Shown: positions 52,095-61,408, counted from the first letter of the stretch. The stretch is 64,000 nucleotides of DNA from Paraburkholderia fynbosensis (GCF_902859935.1 NZ_CADIKI010000017.1:124001-188000), one strand, 5' to 3'. A program made the numbers and translations. Notes: generated by a model not told the origin, from the sequence alone.

Positions 52095-53456
52095 TTGGAA
52101 AAATCAGCCGCATCGCCCGTCGGCCCTGAAGACTGGGTCGCCCGCAGCCTGCGTGCCCTATGGCACCCCTGCACCCAGATGAAGCACCACGAGCGCCTGC
52201 CGCTCGTGCCCGTCGCGCGCGGTCAAGGCGCGTGGCTCTACGATCGCGCCGGTCATCGCTACCTCGACGCGATCAGCTCCTGGTGGGTCAACCTGTTCGG
52301 CCACGCGAACCCGCGCATCAATGCCGCGCTCAAAGACCAGCTCGATACGCTCGAACACGCGATGCTCGCCGGCTGCACGCATGAGCCGGCCATCGAACTC
52401 GCGGAGCGCCTCGGCGCACTCACCGGCAACACGCTCGGCCACGCGTTCTTTGCGTCGGATGGCGCATCCGCCGTCGAGATCGCGCTGAAGATGAGCTTCC
52501 ACACGTGGCGCAACCGAGGCTTCGCAGACAAGCAGGAATTCGTCTGCATTGCCAACAGCTATCACGGCGAAACCATCGGCGCGCTCGGCGTCACCGATGT
52601 CGCGCTGTTCAAGGACGCCTACGATCCGTTGATCCGTCACGCGCATGTCGTGGCCTCGCCCGATGCGCGCCTCGCGCAACCGGGCGAAAGCGCCGCCGAC
52701 GTCGCCCGCCGCGCGCTCGATCACGTCCGCTCGCTGTTCGAAGCTCGCGCCACCCGCATCGCCGCGCTGATCGTCGAGCCGCTCGTGCAATGCGCGGCCG
52801 GCATGGCGATGCACGACGCGTCGTATCTCGCCGGTCTGCGCGCGCTATGCGATCAATACGGCGTGCATCTAATCGCCGATGAAATCGCCGTCGGTTGCGG
52901 CCGTACTGGCACTTTCTTCGCATGCGAGCAAGCCGGCATCTGGCCGGACTTTTTGTGTCTGTCCAAAGGCATCAGCGGCGGCTACCTGCCGCTGTCGATC
53001 GTGCTGTCGCGCGATGAAATCTTCGCGGCCTTCTATCACGACGACACCGCGCGCGGCTTCCTGCACTCGCATTCGTACACCGGCAATCCGCTCGCGTGCC
53101 GCGCGGCGCTCGCCACGCTCGATCTGTTCGCGAGCGACGACGTGCTCGCCGCCAACGCACGCAAGTCCGCGACGCTGAAGGCCGCGCTCGCACCGCTTGC
53201 AGCACACGAGCAGGTCCGCAACCTGCGCCAGTGCGGCACGATCTTCGCGTTCGATGCGGTGATCGACGATGCTCTGCATGCCAAAACATTTTCGCGCCGC
53301 TTCTTCGAAAACGCGTTGCAGCGCGAACTGCTGCTGCGCCCGATCGGGACCACCGTGTATCTGATGCCCCCTTACATCCTCGACGACGAAGAACTCGCGC
53401 TGCTTGCCTCGCGCACCCGCGACACCTTCGACGCCACGCTCGCGGAGGTCCGCTGA
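52095..53456 (+). CDS. bioA: Adenosylmethionine-8-amino-7-oxononanoate aminotransferase
   Basis: A 453-residue PLP enzyme converting KAPA to DAPA in biotin synthesis with SAM as amino donor. The substrate pocket WHPCTQMK and SSWWVNLFGHANP, the PLP site with K291 in LSKGISGGYLP, and the partner-subunit HSYTGNPLACRAAL are present. The start is a TTG at 52095 with CGGAG about 9 nt upstream; the next ATG (codon 29) would remove the conserved RSLRALWHPCTQ. The stop overlaps the bioF start by 1 bp (TGATG). Confidence 0.94.
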   Translation: MEKSAASPVGPEDWVARSLRALWHPCTQMKHHERLPLVPVARGQGAWLYDRAGHRYLDAISSWWVNLFGHANPRINAALKDQLDTLEHAMLAGCTHEPAIELAERLGALTGNTLGHAFFASDGASAVEIALKMSFHTWRNRGFADKQEFVCIANSYHGETIGALGVTDVALFKDAYDPLIRHAHVVASPDARLAQPGESAADVARRALDHVRSLFEARATRIAALIVEPLVQCAAGMAMHDASYLAGLRALCDQYGVHLIADEIAVGCGRTGTFFACEQAGIWPDFLCLSKGISGGYLPLSIVLSRDEIFAAFYHDDTARGFLHSHSYTGNPLACRAALATLDLFASDDVLAANARKSATLKAALAPLAAHEQVRNLRQCGTIFAFDAVIDDALHAKTFSRRFFENALQRELLLRPIGTTVYLMPPYILDDEELALLASRTRDTFDATLAEVR

Positions 53457-54640
53457 TGCATTTGCTCGACACCCTCACTGAAGGGCTCAAGGAACTCGAC
53501 GAACGCGGTCTGCGCCGCCGCCGCCGCACCGCCGAAACGCCGTGCGCCGCGCACATGACGGTCGACGGCCGCGCGATGATCGGCTTCGCCAGCAACGACT
53601 ATCTCGGCCTCGCCGCGCATCCGCAACTGATCGAGGCGATCGCCGAAGGCGCGCGTCTTTACGGCGCGGGCAGCGGCGGCTCGCATCTGCTCGGCGGCCA
53701 CTCGCGCGCGCATGCGCAGCTCGAAGACGATCTCGCGGCATTCACCGGCGGCTTCGTCGATAACCCGCGCGCGCTCTACTTCAGCACCGGCTACATGGCG
53801 AATCTCGCGACGCTCACTGCGCTCGCGGGCCGCGGCACGACGCTGTTCTCCGACGCGCTGAATCACGCGTCGCTGATCGACGGCGCACGCCTGTCGCGCG
53901 CCGACGTGCAGATCTATCCGCACTGCGATATGGACGCGCTGAGCGCGATGCTCGACGCGTCGGAGGCGGACGTCAAGGTGATCGTCTCCGATACCGTGTT
54001 CAGCATGGACGGCGATATCGCGCCCTTGCCGCGCCTGCTCGCGCTTGCGGAACGGCACGGTGCGTGGCTGATCGTCGACGATGCGCACGGCTTCGGCGTG
54101 CTCGGTCCGCAAGGCCGCGGCGCGATCGCCCAAGCCGCGCTGCGCTCGCCGAATCTGATTTCGATCGGCACGCTCGGCAAGGCGGCCGGCGTCTCGGGCG
54201 CGTTCGTCGCGGCGCATGCGACCGTAATCGAATGGCTCGTGCAGCGCGCGCGTCCGTACATCTTCACGACGGCGTCGGTGCCGGCTGCCGCGCATGCGGT
54301 GTCGGCGAGCCTGCGCATCATCGGCGGCGATGAGGGCGATGCGCGCCGCGCGCATCTTCAGCAACTGATCGAACGCACACGCACGATGCTCAAAGCGACG
54401 CCGTGGCTGCCGGTCGATTCGCATACGGCCGTGCAGCCGCTCATCATCGGTGCGAACGACGCCACGCTCGATATCGCGGCTACGCTCGATCGCGCGGGCC
54501 TCTGGGTGCCAGCGATCCGTCCGCCGACCGTGCCCGCCGGCACGTCGCGGTTGCGCATTTCGCTGTCGGCCGCGCACTCGCACGCCGACCTCGACCGCCT
54601 CGAAGCGGGCCTGCAACAACTCGGAGCACAAGCGGCATGA
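53456..54640 (+). CDS. bioF: 8-amino-7-oxononanoate synthase
   Basis: A 394-residue PLP enzyme that condenses pimeloyl thioester with L-alanine to KAPA. SNDYLGLAAHPQL, GSGGSHLLGGHSRAH, the cofactor aspartate region DDAHGFGVLG and the PLP lysine K242 in GTLGKAAGVSG are clear. It starts at the ATG overlapping the bioA stop and ends in an ATGA overlap with bioD, so the three are translated in series. Confidence 0.96.
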   Translation: MHLLDTLTEGLKELDERGLRRRRRTAETPCAAHMTVDGRAMIGFASNDYLGLAAHPQLIEAIAEGARLYGAGSGGSHLLGGHSRAHAQLEDDLAAFTGGFVDNPRALYFSTGYMANLATLTALAGRGTTLFSDALNHASLIDGARLSRADVQIYPHCDMDALSAMLDASEADVKVIVSDTVFSMDGDIAPLPRLLALAERHGAWLIVDDAHGFGVLGPQGRGAIAQAALRSPNLISIGTLGKAAGVSGAFVAAHATVIEWLVQRARPYIFTTASVPAAAHAVSASLRIIGGDEGDARRAHLQQLIERTRTMLKATPWLPVDSHTAVQPLIIGANDATLDIAATLDRAGLWVPAIRPPTVPAGTSRLRISLSAAHSHADLDRLEAGLQQLGAQAA

Positions 54641-55377
54641 GCGGTAACGCGAACACCATCGGGCCAGCACTGTCGTTCTTCGTCACCGGCACTGATACGG
54701 AAATCGGCAAGACCTTCGTTTCTTCGGCGCTGTTGCGGGGCTTCGTTCGCAAAGGCCTGCAAGCCGCCGCGATGAAGCCGATCGCCGCCGGCGCATTCGA
54801 ACTGAACGGCGTGCTGCATAACGAAGACGCGGATCAACTCGACGCCGCGTCGAACGTGCTGCTGCCGCCCGAGCTGCGCACGCCGTATCTGCTGAAGGAA
54901 CCAGCCGCGCCGCACATCGCGGCCGCGCTGGAAAACGTCACGCTCGATCTCGATCACATCGTCGCGTGCCATGCACGGGCCGTGCAGCGCGCGGAGATCG
55001 TCGTCGTGGAAGGCGTCGGCGGCTTTCGCGTGCCGTTGACCGCCACCCAGGACACCGCCGATCTCGCGGTCGCGCTGAAGCTGCCGGTCGTGCTGGTGGT
55101 CGGCATGCGCCTCGGCTGCATCAGTCATGCGTTGCTGAGCGCCGAAGCGATCGCCGCGCGCGGACTCATGCTCGCCGGCTGGGTCGCCAATCGCGTCGAC
55201 CCCGACATGACGTTCCCCGACGAAAACATCGCGTCGATCCGCGAGCATCTTGCGCGCGCCTACGACGCGCCGCTGCTCGGCATCGTGCCGCATCTGAGCC
55301 CGGCTGCACCCGAACTCGCGGCAGATCAGCTCGACATCGACCGGCTTTTACAGACGCTGCGCCACGCGCAGCGCTGA
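54637..55377 (+). CDS. bioD: Dethiobiotin synthetase
   Basis: A 246-residue ATPase that closes the ureido ring of dethiobiotin from DAPA and CO2. The P-loop GTDTEIGKT (18-26), the substrate lysine in MKPIAAG, the VEGVGGFRVPL segment and the adenine-side NRVDPDM are conserved. It overlaps bioF by 4 bp and precedes bioB by 37 bp. Confidence 0.96.
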   Translation: MSGNANTIGPALSFFVTGTDTEIGKTFVSSALLRGFVRKGLQAAAMKPIAAGAFELNGVLHNEDADQLDAASNVLLPPELRTPYLLKEPAAPHIAAALENVTLDLDHIVACHARAVQRAEIVVVEGVGGFRVPLTATQDTADLAVALKLPVVLVVGMRLGCISHALLSAEAIAARGLMLAGWVANRVDPDMTFPDENIASIREHLARAYDAPLLGIVPHLSPAAPELAADQLDIDRLLQTLRHAQR

Positions 55378-55414
55378 ACCACACCACCTCTATCCATCCA
55401 TGAGGATCGACCCC

Positions 55415-56503
55415 ATGACGCAACTGAACATCACTCCGACGCAGGCCGACGCGGCCGCCGCCAACGCCAACGCCAACGCCGCCGCGACCGGCGGCAAGCA
55501 GGTCGCGCGCTGGCGCGTCGCCGACATCGTCGCGCTGTACGAACTGCCGTTCAACGACCTGATGTTCCGCGCGCAGCAAACCCATCGCGAGCATTTCGAT
55601 GCGAACACCGTGCAACTGTCGACACTGCTGTCGATCAAGACCGGTGGCTGCGAGGAAGATTGCGCGTACTGTCCGCAGTCGGTGCATCACGACACGGGCC
55701 TCGCAGCCGACAAGCTGATGCCGGTCGACGAAGTGCTCGCCGCCGCCAAGGTCGCCAAAGAGAACGGCGCGACGCGCTTCTGCATGGGCGCCGCGTGGCG
55801 CAATCCGAAGGACCGCCATCTCGAACCGATCAAGGACATGATTCGCGGCGTGAAAGCGATGGGCCTCGAAACCTGCGTCACCCTCGGCATGCTCGAAACG
55901 CATCAGGCGCAGGCGCTGCGCGAAGCGGGCCTCGATTACTACAATCACAATCTCGACACGTCGCCAGAGTTCTACGGCCAGATCATTTCGACGCGCACGT
56001 ACCAGGATCGACTCGACACGCTCGAACGCGTGCGCGACGCGGGCATCAACGTGTGCTGCGGCGGCATCGTCGGTCTGGGCGAATCGCGCCGCGAGCGCGC
56101 GGGTCTGATCGCGCAACTGGCGAACATGGAGCCGTATCCGGAGTCGGTGCCCATCAATAACCTGGTGCAGGTGGAAGGCACGCCGCTGAGCGGCACCGAA
56201 GCGATCGACCCGTTCGAATTCGTGCGCACGATCGCGATTGCGCGCATCACTATGCCGAAGGCGATGGTGCGCCTGTCGGCCGGGCGCGAGCAGATGGACG
56301 AGGCGTTGCAGGCGATGTGCTTCCTCGCCGGGGCGAACTCGATTTTCTACGGCGACCAGTTGCTGACCACGAGCAATCCGCAGGCGGAAGCCGACCGCAA
56401 GCTGCTGGCGCGCCTGGGCATTCGCGCCGAGGCCGCGCAGCAGATGCCGCTGGAACAGAGCGGCTGCGAGCATGGCTGCGATAAGCACAGCGCGCCGAAC
56501 TGA
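55415..56503 (+). CDS. bioB: Biotin synthase
   Basis: A 362-residue radical-SAM enzyme that inserts sulfur into dethiobiotin. The 4Fe-4S motif is C79-E-E-D-C83-A-Y-C86. Later features are MGAAWRNPKDR, YYNHNLDTSPEFY and CCGGIVGLGE for the 2Fe-2S cluster. The N-terminal 30 residues are an Ala/Asn-rich extension. The ATG at 55415 with GAGG upstream is preferred over the one five codons earlier. It is the last gene of bioAFDB; a strong terminator follows. bioC and bioH are not in this window. Confidence 0.97.
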   Translation: MTQLNITPTQADAAAANANANAAATGGKQVARWRVADIVALYELPFNDLMFRAQQTHREHFDANTVQLSTLLSIKTGGCEEDCAYCPQSVHHDTGLAADKLMPVDEVLAAAKVAKENGATRFCMGAAWRNPKDRHLEPIKDMIRGVKAMGLETCVTLGMLETHQAQALREAGLDYYNHNLDTSPEFYGQIISTRTYQDRLDTLERVRDAGINVCCGGIVGLGESRRERAGLIAQLANMEPYPESVPINNLVQVEGTPLSGTEAIDPFEFVRTIAIARITMPKAMVRLSAGREQMDEALQAMCFLAGANSIFYGDQLLTTSNPQAEADRKLLARLGIRAEAAQQMPLEQSGCEHGCDKHSAPN

Positions 56504-56545
56504 TCGCGTGAGATGACGCGTGCGCAATGAAGCGCACGCCCATGA

Positions 56546-56579
56546 AAAAAGCCGCCTGTTGCGAAACAGGCGGCTTTTT
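56546..56579. terminator. Bidirectional rho-independent terminator
   Basis: A 15-bp stem, AAAAAGCCGCCTGTT (56546-56560) with AACAGGCGGCTTTTT (56565-56579), and a 4-nt loop. It separates bioB from the convergent sulfate-binding protein gene. Confidence 0.95.
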
Positions 56580-56596
56580 AACTTCGACTAGGAGAA

Positions 56597-57622
56597 TCAC
56601 TTCCGGTCGACGATGATCTGATCGAATGTCCCGCCATCGGAGAAATGGGTCTGCTGCGCTTTCTGCCAGCTACCGAACATCTCTTCCACGGTGAACGTCT
56701 TGATCGGCTTGAACTCGGCCGCATGCCTCGCCAGCACGTTCTTGTCGCGCGGACGCAGATGATGCTGTGCAATGATCTCCTGCGCGGCCGGCGACCACAG
56801 ATAGTCGAGATACGCCTGCGCCTCTTTACGGGTGCCGCGCTTGTCGACCACCTTGTCGACGATCGACACCGGCGGCGCCGCCAGCAGACTCACCGACGGA
56901 TACACCGCTTCGAACTTGCCGTCGCCCACACCCGAGCTGATCAACGACACTTCGTTTTCGAACGTCACCAGCACGTCGCCGATGTCGCGCTGAGTGAACG
57001 TGGTCGTCGCACCGCGGCCGCCCGTGTCGAGCACCGGCACGTTCCTGAAGATCGCCTTCACGAAGTCGAGCGCCTGCGCATCGGTGCCGCCGTGCTGCTT
57101 GCGATACCCCCACGCGGCCAGATACGAATAGCGCCCGTTGCCCGACGTCTTCGGATTGGCGATCACCACCTGCATGCCGGGCTTCGCGAGATCGTCCCAG
57201 TCCTTGATGTGCTTGGGGTTGCCCTTGCGCACGAGGAACACCATCGTGGTGGTGTACGGTGCACTGTCGTCCGGCAGGCGCGCGCGCCAGTTGGCCGGCA
57301 CGAGTTGACCTTTCTGCGCGAGCAGATCGATGTCGTTGGGCTGGTTCATCGTCACGACGTCGGCCTGCAAGCCTTGCAGCACCGACAGCGCCTGCGCGCT
57401 CGACGCGCCATGCGACTGGCGGATCGACACGGTCGTGCCGCTCTTCTGCTTGTACGCGGCGATGAAGCCCGCGTTGATGTCCTTGTACAACTCGCGCGTC
57501 ACGTCGTACGACACGTTGAGCAACGATGTATCCGCGTGCGCCGCCGACACGGCGCCCAGCGCGAGCGTGATCGCCGTCGCGCCGGCTGCGAGCCAGCGCG
57601 ATATCCCCGTCTTGCCTGCCAT
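56597..57622 (-). CDS. sbp: Sulfate/thiosulfate ABC periplasmic binding protein
   Basis: A 341-residue periplasmic receptor. A signal peptide (about 1-31, ending HA before DTSLLNVSYD), the sulfate-site loops QSHGASSAQAL and the NPKTSGNGRYSYLAAWGY block (the classic Sbp/CysP signature) are present. It delivers sulfate to the CysTWA importer, whose genes are not adjacent. GGGGA lies before the ATG. It is convergent with bioB and shares the terminator. Confidence 0.94.
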   Translation of the reverse strand: MAGKTGISRWLAAGATAITLALGAVSAAHADTSLLNVSYDVTRELYKDINAGFIAAYKQKSGTTVSIRQSHGASSAQALSVLQGLQADVVTMNQPNDIDLLAQKGQLVPANWRARLPDDSAPYTTTMVFLVRKGNPKHIKDWDDLAKPGMQVVIANPKTSGNGRYSYLAAWGYRKQHGGTDAQALDFVKAIFRNVPVLDTGGRGATTTFTQRDIGDVLVTFENEVSLISSGVGDGKFEAVYPSVSLLAAPPVSIVDKVVDKRGTRKEAQAYLDYLWSPAAQEIIAQHHLRPRDKNVLARHAAEFKPIKTFTVEEMFGSWQKAQQTHFSDGGTFDQIIVDRK

Positions 57623-57754
57623 GCTTGTCCCCGCTTATCAATGATGCAATTCCGTGGCCACAAGAGCCTGCGGCGTGAAGCGGGATTCTAACGGATCGCT
57701 TACCAATCGGCGGCGCGCGGCTTTGGCGCGTCGCCGCACGCCGTGGTCCCTGAT

Positions 57755-58357
57755 TCACACGAACGCATGCTGAGCCGCGTCGAATGGCTCTTCGCGAAAG
57801 CGCAGCGGCGCCGCGCAATGCACGAGCGTATCGACGAAGTATTTGGCGCGCCGCCACGGACCGAAACCTGCGGCGGTGTTGATATGCCCCGCGTCGCCGA
57901 GATTGACGAACGCACTGCCGAAGCGCTGCGCGAGATCGCGCGCACCGGCGAGCGGCATCCACGGATCGGTTTCGCTGCCGATCAGGATGGACGGCACACC
58001 GAGGCGGCGCGCGTCGAACGCGCCCGCGAAGGCAAACTTCTGGGGACTCGCGGGCGCGACGAACAGCACGCCGACGACGTCGTTCGCATACGACGCCTGC
58101 TGCAGCGCATGCGCGGTCGCGAGGCAACCGAAGCTGTGCGCGGCCAGCACGAACGGGCCGCGCTCGCGCGCGAGCAGATCGCGCAGCGACTCCGACCACA
58201 GCGCGATGTCCGGCGCATCCCAGTCGGCCTGCTCGACGCGCAACGAGCGCGCGAATTGCCGCTCCAGCCATGTTTGCCAGTGCGCGCCCTCGCTGCCGTG
58301 CAGGCCGGGCACGGTGACGAGACGTGGCGGCCATGTCGATCTGATGCATGAAAGCAT
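57755..58357 (-). CDS. RBBP9/YdeN-family serine hydrolase
   Basis: A 200-residue alpha/beta hydrolase. VTVPGLHGSEGAHWQTWLE is the family start (RBBP9-like PGxxGS..HW), the nucleophile is the serine of AAHSFGCL, the acid is in GSETDPWMPL and the histidine in DAGHINTAAG. Bacterial members are of unknown function. GAGG precedes the ATG at 58357. It is divergent from the GhrA unit, with about 220 bp between. Confidence 0.86.
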   Translation of the reverse strand: MLSCIRSTWPPRLVTVPGLHGSEGAHWQTWLERQFARSLRVEQADWDAPDIALWSESLRDLLARERGPFVLAAHSFGCLATAHALQQASYANDVVGVLFVAPASPQKFAFAGAFDARRLGVPSILIGSETDPWMPLAGARDLAQRFGSAFVNLGDAGHINTAAGFGPWRRAKYFVDTLVHCAAPLRFREEPFDAAQHAFV

Positions 58358-58577
58358 AGGTGTGCCTCGCTGCGGGAATCCGGGGAGTCATTGTCGCGCT
58401 GGGGAATGGGCGGGCGAACCAAGTTTTTGTGCTTTGGTTATGGCGCAAATGTGCGGGTCCACGCGGCCCGCCCCGGCAAGCGCACGCAAACGAAGCAGCA
58501 CGGCCGTGCGCAAACGCGCGCGATCCGCGTCGAAAAAGTAGAATGAAGCCTATCAATCCATAAAGGGAGGAGGCCCC

Positions 58578-58661
58578 ATGCAGCTAGCGTCGTCGGAAGC
58601 GTCGCACCGTGGCTTTGCCGTCGCCGGACCCGGCCACGCAGGCGCCTGGCGCACCGTATGA
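58578..58661 (+). CDS. Putative 27-aa leader ORF overlapping ghrA
   Basis: A 27-codon open frame starting at ATG 58578 with a very strong ribosome site (AGGGAGGAGG, 5 to 13 nt upstream). Its stop TGA (58659-58661) overlaps the ATG of the GhrA-type gene (58658). The peptide starts MQLASSEASHRG and ends GAWRTV. GhrA itself has no good ribosome site, so its translation probably depends on this frame. Whether the peptide has its own function or is only a coupling device is unknown. Confidence 0.6.
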   Translation: MQLASSEASHRGFAVAGPGHAGAWRTV

Positions 58662-59599
58662 AGATCCTCTTCTACATGCCGCATGCCGATGCCGCCGCGT
58701 GGTTGCACGACTTCGCCCACGCGCTGCCCGAGGCCGAGTTGCGCGAATGGCAAGCGGGCGACACCGCGCCGGCCGATTTCGCGGTCGTTTGGCGTCCGCC
58801 GCGTGAGATGCTGGCCGGCCGCGATGACCTGCGCGCCATTTTCAATCTCGGCGCGGGCGTCGATGCAATTCTCGCGCTCGAACACGAGCATCCCGGCACG
58901 CTGCCGCGCAGCGCCCAGCTGATCCGCCTCGAAGACACCGGCATGGCGCCGCAAATGGCCGAGTACGTGACGCACGCGGTGCTGCGCTATCTGCGCCGCT
59001 TCGATGAATATCAAACGCTGCAGAACGAACGCCGGTGGGCAGTCCTCGATCCGCATCCGCGCGAGACCTTCACGGTCGGCGTGCTCGGACTCGGCGTGCT
59101 CGGCGCGCACGTGGCGCAAACGCTCGCCGCGTTCGGCATGCCGGTGCGCGGCTATAGCCGCAGCGCGCGGCAGATCGACGGCCTCGCGACGTTCGCGGGC
59201 GAAGCGCAGTTCGACACGTTTCTCGACGGCGTCAAGGTGCTGGTGAATCTGCTGCCGCATACGCCGGATACGCGCGACGTGCTGAACGCGCGAACCTTCG
59301 CGAAACTCGCCCGCGGGGCGTATCTGATCAACGTCGCGCGCGGCGGCCATCTGGTCGAAGCGGATCTGCTCGACGCGCTCGCGAGCGGCCAGCTCGCCGC
59401 CGCCACGCTCGACGTTTTCCGCGAAGAACCGCTGCCCGCCGAGCATCCGTTCTGGCAGGAACCGCGCATCACGATCACGCCGCACATGTCCGCGCTGACC
59501 TTACGCGAGGAAAGCGTCGGGCAGGTCGCGCGGAAGATCGACGCGCTCATGCGCGGCGATACCGTGAGCGGCGTAGTGAATCTCGAGCGCGGATACTGA
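58658..59599 (+). CDS. ghrA: D-2-hydroxyacid dehydrogenase, GhrA type
   Basis: A 313-residue NAD(P)H enzyme of the glyoxylate/hydroxypyruvate reductase A family. The Rossmann motif GVLGLGVLGAHVA (about 147-159), the arginine/glutamate/histidine catalytic set in INVARGGHLVEADLL, LDVFREEPLP and TPHMSAL, and the N-terminal NLGAGVD are conserved. It reduces glyoxylate or hydroxypyruvate. The start ATG overlaps the stop of a 27-codon upstream frame. HMG-CoA lyase follows after 52 bp. Confidence 0.92.
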   Translation: MKILFYMPHADAAAWLHDFAHALPEAELREWQAGDTAPADFAVVWRPPREMLAGRDDLRAIFNLGAGVDAILALEHEHPGTLPRSAQLIRLEDTGMAPQMAEYVTHAVLRYLRRFDEYQTLQNERRWAVLDPHPRETFTVGVLGLGVLGAHVAQTLAAFGMPVRGYSRSARQIDGLATFAGEAQFDTFLDGVKVLVNLLPHTPDTRDVLNARTFAKLARGAYLINVARGGHLVEADLLDALASGQLAAATLDVFREEPLPAEHPFWQEPRITITPHMSALTLREESVGQVARKIDALMRGDTVSGVVNLERGY

Positions 59600-59651
59600 C
59601 ACCCTCGAATTGAATTGACGAAGCGCCGCCTCGCGCGGCAGGAGACAGATC

Positions 59652-60578
59652 ATGGCTTTACCCCAGCAAGTGAAAATCGTCGAAGTCGGTCCGCGCGACG
59701 GGCTGCAGAACGAGAAAGACTTCGTGCCGACCGCGACCAAGATCGAGCTGATCAATCGCCTGTCGGCGGCGGGTTTTCGCAACGTCGAGGCGGCCTCGTT
59801 CGTGTCGCCGAAATGGGTGCCGCAAATGGCCGACGGCGCCGACGTGATGGCCGGCATCGAGCGCCGCGCGGGCACGATCTACTCGGTGCTCACGCCGAAC
59901 CTGCGCGGCTTCGAAGGCGCACTCGCCGCGCGTGCCGACGAAATCGTGATCTTCGGCGCCGCGAGCGAGGCGTTCTCGCAGAAGAACATCAACTGCAGCA
60001 TCGCGCAAAGCATCGACCGTTTCGCGCCGGTCGCCCAGGCCGCGAAGGAGCATGGCGTGCGGATTCGCGGCAGCGTGTCGTGCGCGCTCGGTTGTCCGTA
60101 TCAGGGCGAGGTGCCGCTCGCGTCGGTGGTCGACGTGGTCGAACGCTTCGCAGCGCTCGGCTGCGACGAGATCGACATCGCCGATACCATCGGTGTCGGC
60201 ACGCCGAAGCGCACCCGCGAAGTGTTCGAAGCGGTGACGCGTATGTTTCCGCGTGAGCGCCTGTCGGGCCATTTCCACGACACGTATGGCCAGGCGCTCG
60301 CGAATATTTACGCGGCGCTGGAGGAAGGCATCGAGATTTATCACGCGTCGGTGGCGGGGCTCGGCGGCTGCCCGTACGCGAAGGGCGCGACCGGCAACGT
60401 CGCGACCGAAGACGTGCTGTATCTGATGAACGGCCTCGGCATCGAGACCGGCATCGACCTCGCGCAAGTCGTGGCGATCGGCGATTTCATTTCGACGTCG
60501 ATCGGCAAGCCCAACGTCTCGCGCGCCGGCAAGGCGCTGCTCGCCAAGGCGCGCGGCGAAGCGGCTAACTGCGTGTGA
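59652..60578 (+). CDS. Hydroxymethylglutaryl-CoA lyase
   Basis: A 308-residue TIM-barrel lyase that splits HMG-CoA into acetoacetate and acetyl-CoA, the last step of leucine degradation. VEVGPRDGLQNE at the N-terminus supplies metal-binding residues, GHFHDTYGQALAN the HxH pair, and AGLGGCPYAKGATGNVATED carries the reactive cysteine loop. GGAG precedes the ATG. Other leucine-pathway (liu) genes are not adjacent; the LiuR-like regulator at 42158 is a possible controller. Confidence 0.95.
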   Translation: MALPQQVKIVEVGPRDGLQNEKDFVPTATKIELINRLSAAGFRNVEAASFVSPKWVPQMADGADVMAGIERRAGTIYSVLTPNLRGFEGALAARADEIVIFGAASEAFSQKNINCSIAQSIDRFAPVAQAAKEHGVRIRGSVSCALGCPYQGEVPLASVVDVVERFAALGCDEIDIADTIGVGTPKRTREVFEAVTRMFPRERLSGHFHDTYGQALANIYAALEEGIEIYHASVAGLGGCPYAKGATGNVATEDVLYLMNGLGIETGIDLAQVVAIGDFISTSIGKPNVSRAGKALLAKARGEAANCV

Positions 60579-60630
60579 GGGCGCGTGACTTCACCCGAAA
60601 CATTCACCTCATCCATCAGGATCTGAACCG

Positions 60631-61152
60631 ATGACCGACCAAGTGCCCCTCGAATCCGACGATCTCACCACGCTGCCCGATTCGGCGCGCCGCGTCGCGC
60701 TGTTGCTGCGCGAACGCGGTCACTCCGGGCGCGTCGTGATGCTGCCGGAAACCGGCAAGACCTCCGCCGAAGCCGCCGCCGGACTCGGCTGCTCGGTCGC
60801 GCAGATCGCCAAGTCGATCCTGTTTCGCCGGCGCGACGACGACGCCCCGGTGCTGGTGGTCGCAAGCGGCGCGAATCGCGTCGACGAAAAGAAGGTGGCC
60901 GCGCAGGTGGGCGAGATCGGCCGCGCGGACGCGAAGTTCGTCCGCGAGAAAACCGGCTATGCGATCGGCGGTGTCTGCCCGATCGGCCACGCCACCGAGC
61001 CGGTCACGCTGATCGACGCCGACCTGCTCGCGCTCGACAGCCTGTGGGCCGCCGCCGGTCACCCGCATGCGGTGTTCAACCTGACGGCGCAGGAACTGAT
61101 CGCGCTGACGGGCGCACCGGTCCTGGACGTGGCGCTGCGCGAAACGGCCTGA
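60631..61152 (+). CDS. YbaK/EbsC-type aminoacyl-tRNA deacylase
   Basis: A 173-residue protein of the YbaK/ProX family. GRVVMLPETGKTSAEAAAGLGCSVAQIAKSILF and the GVCPIGHATEP loop are conserved. Such proteins hydrolyse mischarged tRNAs (Cys-tRNA-Pro, Ala-tRNA-Pro) in trans. AGGA precedes the ATG. It starts 52 bp after HMG-CoA lyase and is 4 bp upstream of the DUF1289 gene, so a common transcript is likely. The specificity cannot be read. Confidence 0.9.
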   Translation: MTDQVPLESDDLTTLPDSARRVALLLRERGHSGRVVMLPETGKTSAEAAAGLGCSVAQIAKSILFRRRDDDAPVLVVASGANRVDEKKVAAQVGEIGRADAKFVREKTGYAIGGVCPIGHATEPVTLIDADLLALDSLWAAAGHPHAVFNLTAQELIALTGAPVLDVALRETA

Positions 61153-61156
61153 CGCA

Positions 61157-61408
61157 ATGACGGCAAGCCTCGATCACGAAGACGAATGCGGCGCCGTGCC
61201 GTCGCCTTGCATCAACGTGTGCAGGATGGATGCGTCGACCGGCTGGTGCGAAGGGTGCCTGCGCACCATCGACGAGATCGCCGGCTGGTCGCTATTCGAC
61301 GACGACGCGAAGCGCGCAGTGTGGGAGGCGATCAAGGGCCGTCACGCGCAGTTTATGGCAAGCCAGGCCAAGGCACAGGCCAACACGCAGACCAGGGCGA
61401 AACGATGA
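61157..61408 (+). CDS. DUF1289 Cys-rich protein
   Basis: An 83-residue DUF1289 protein. Four cysteines (PSPCINVCRMD, GWCEGCLRT) form a probable metal or Fe-S site, followed by the family sequence DEIAGWSLFDDDAKRAVW. Its function is unknown. The C-terminus is basic with Gln/Ala repeats. It overlaps the MaoC gene by 4 bp and is 4 bp after the deacylase gene. Confidence 0.9.
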   Translation: MTASLDHEDECGAVPSPCINVCRMDASTGWCEGCLRTIDEIAGWSLFDDDAKRAVWEAIKGRHAQFMASQAKAQANTQTRAKR

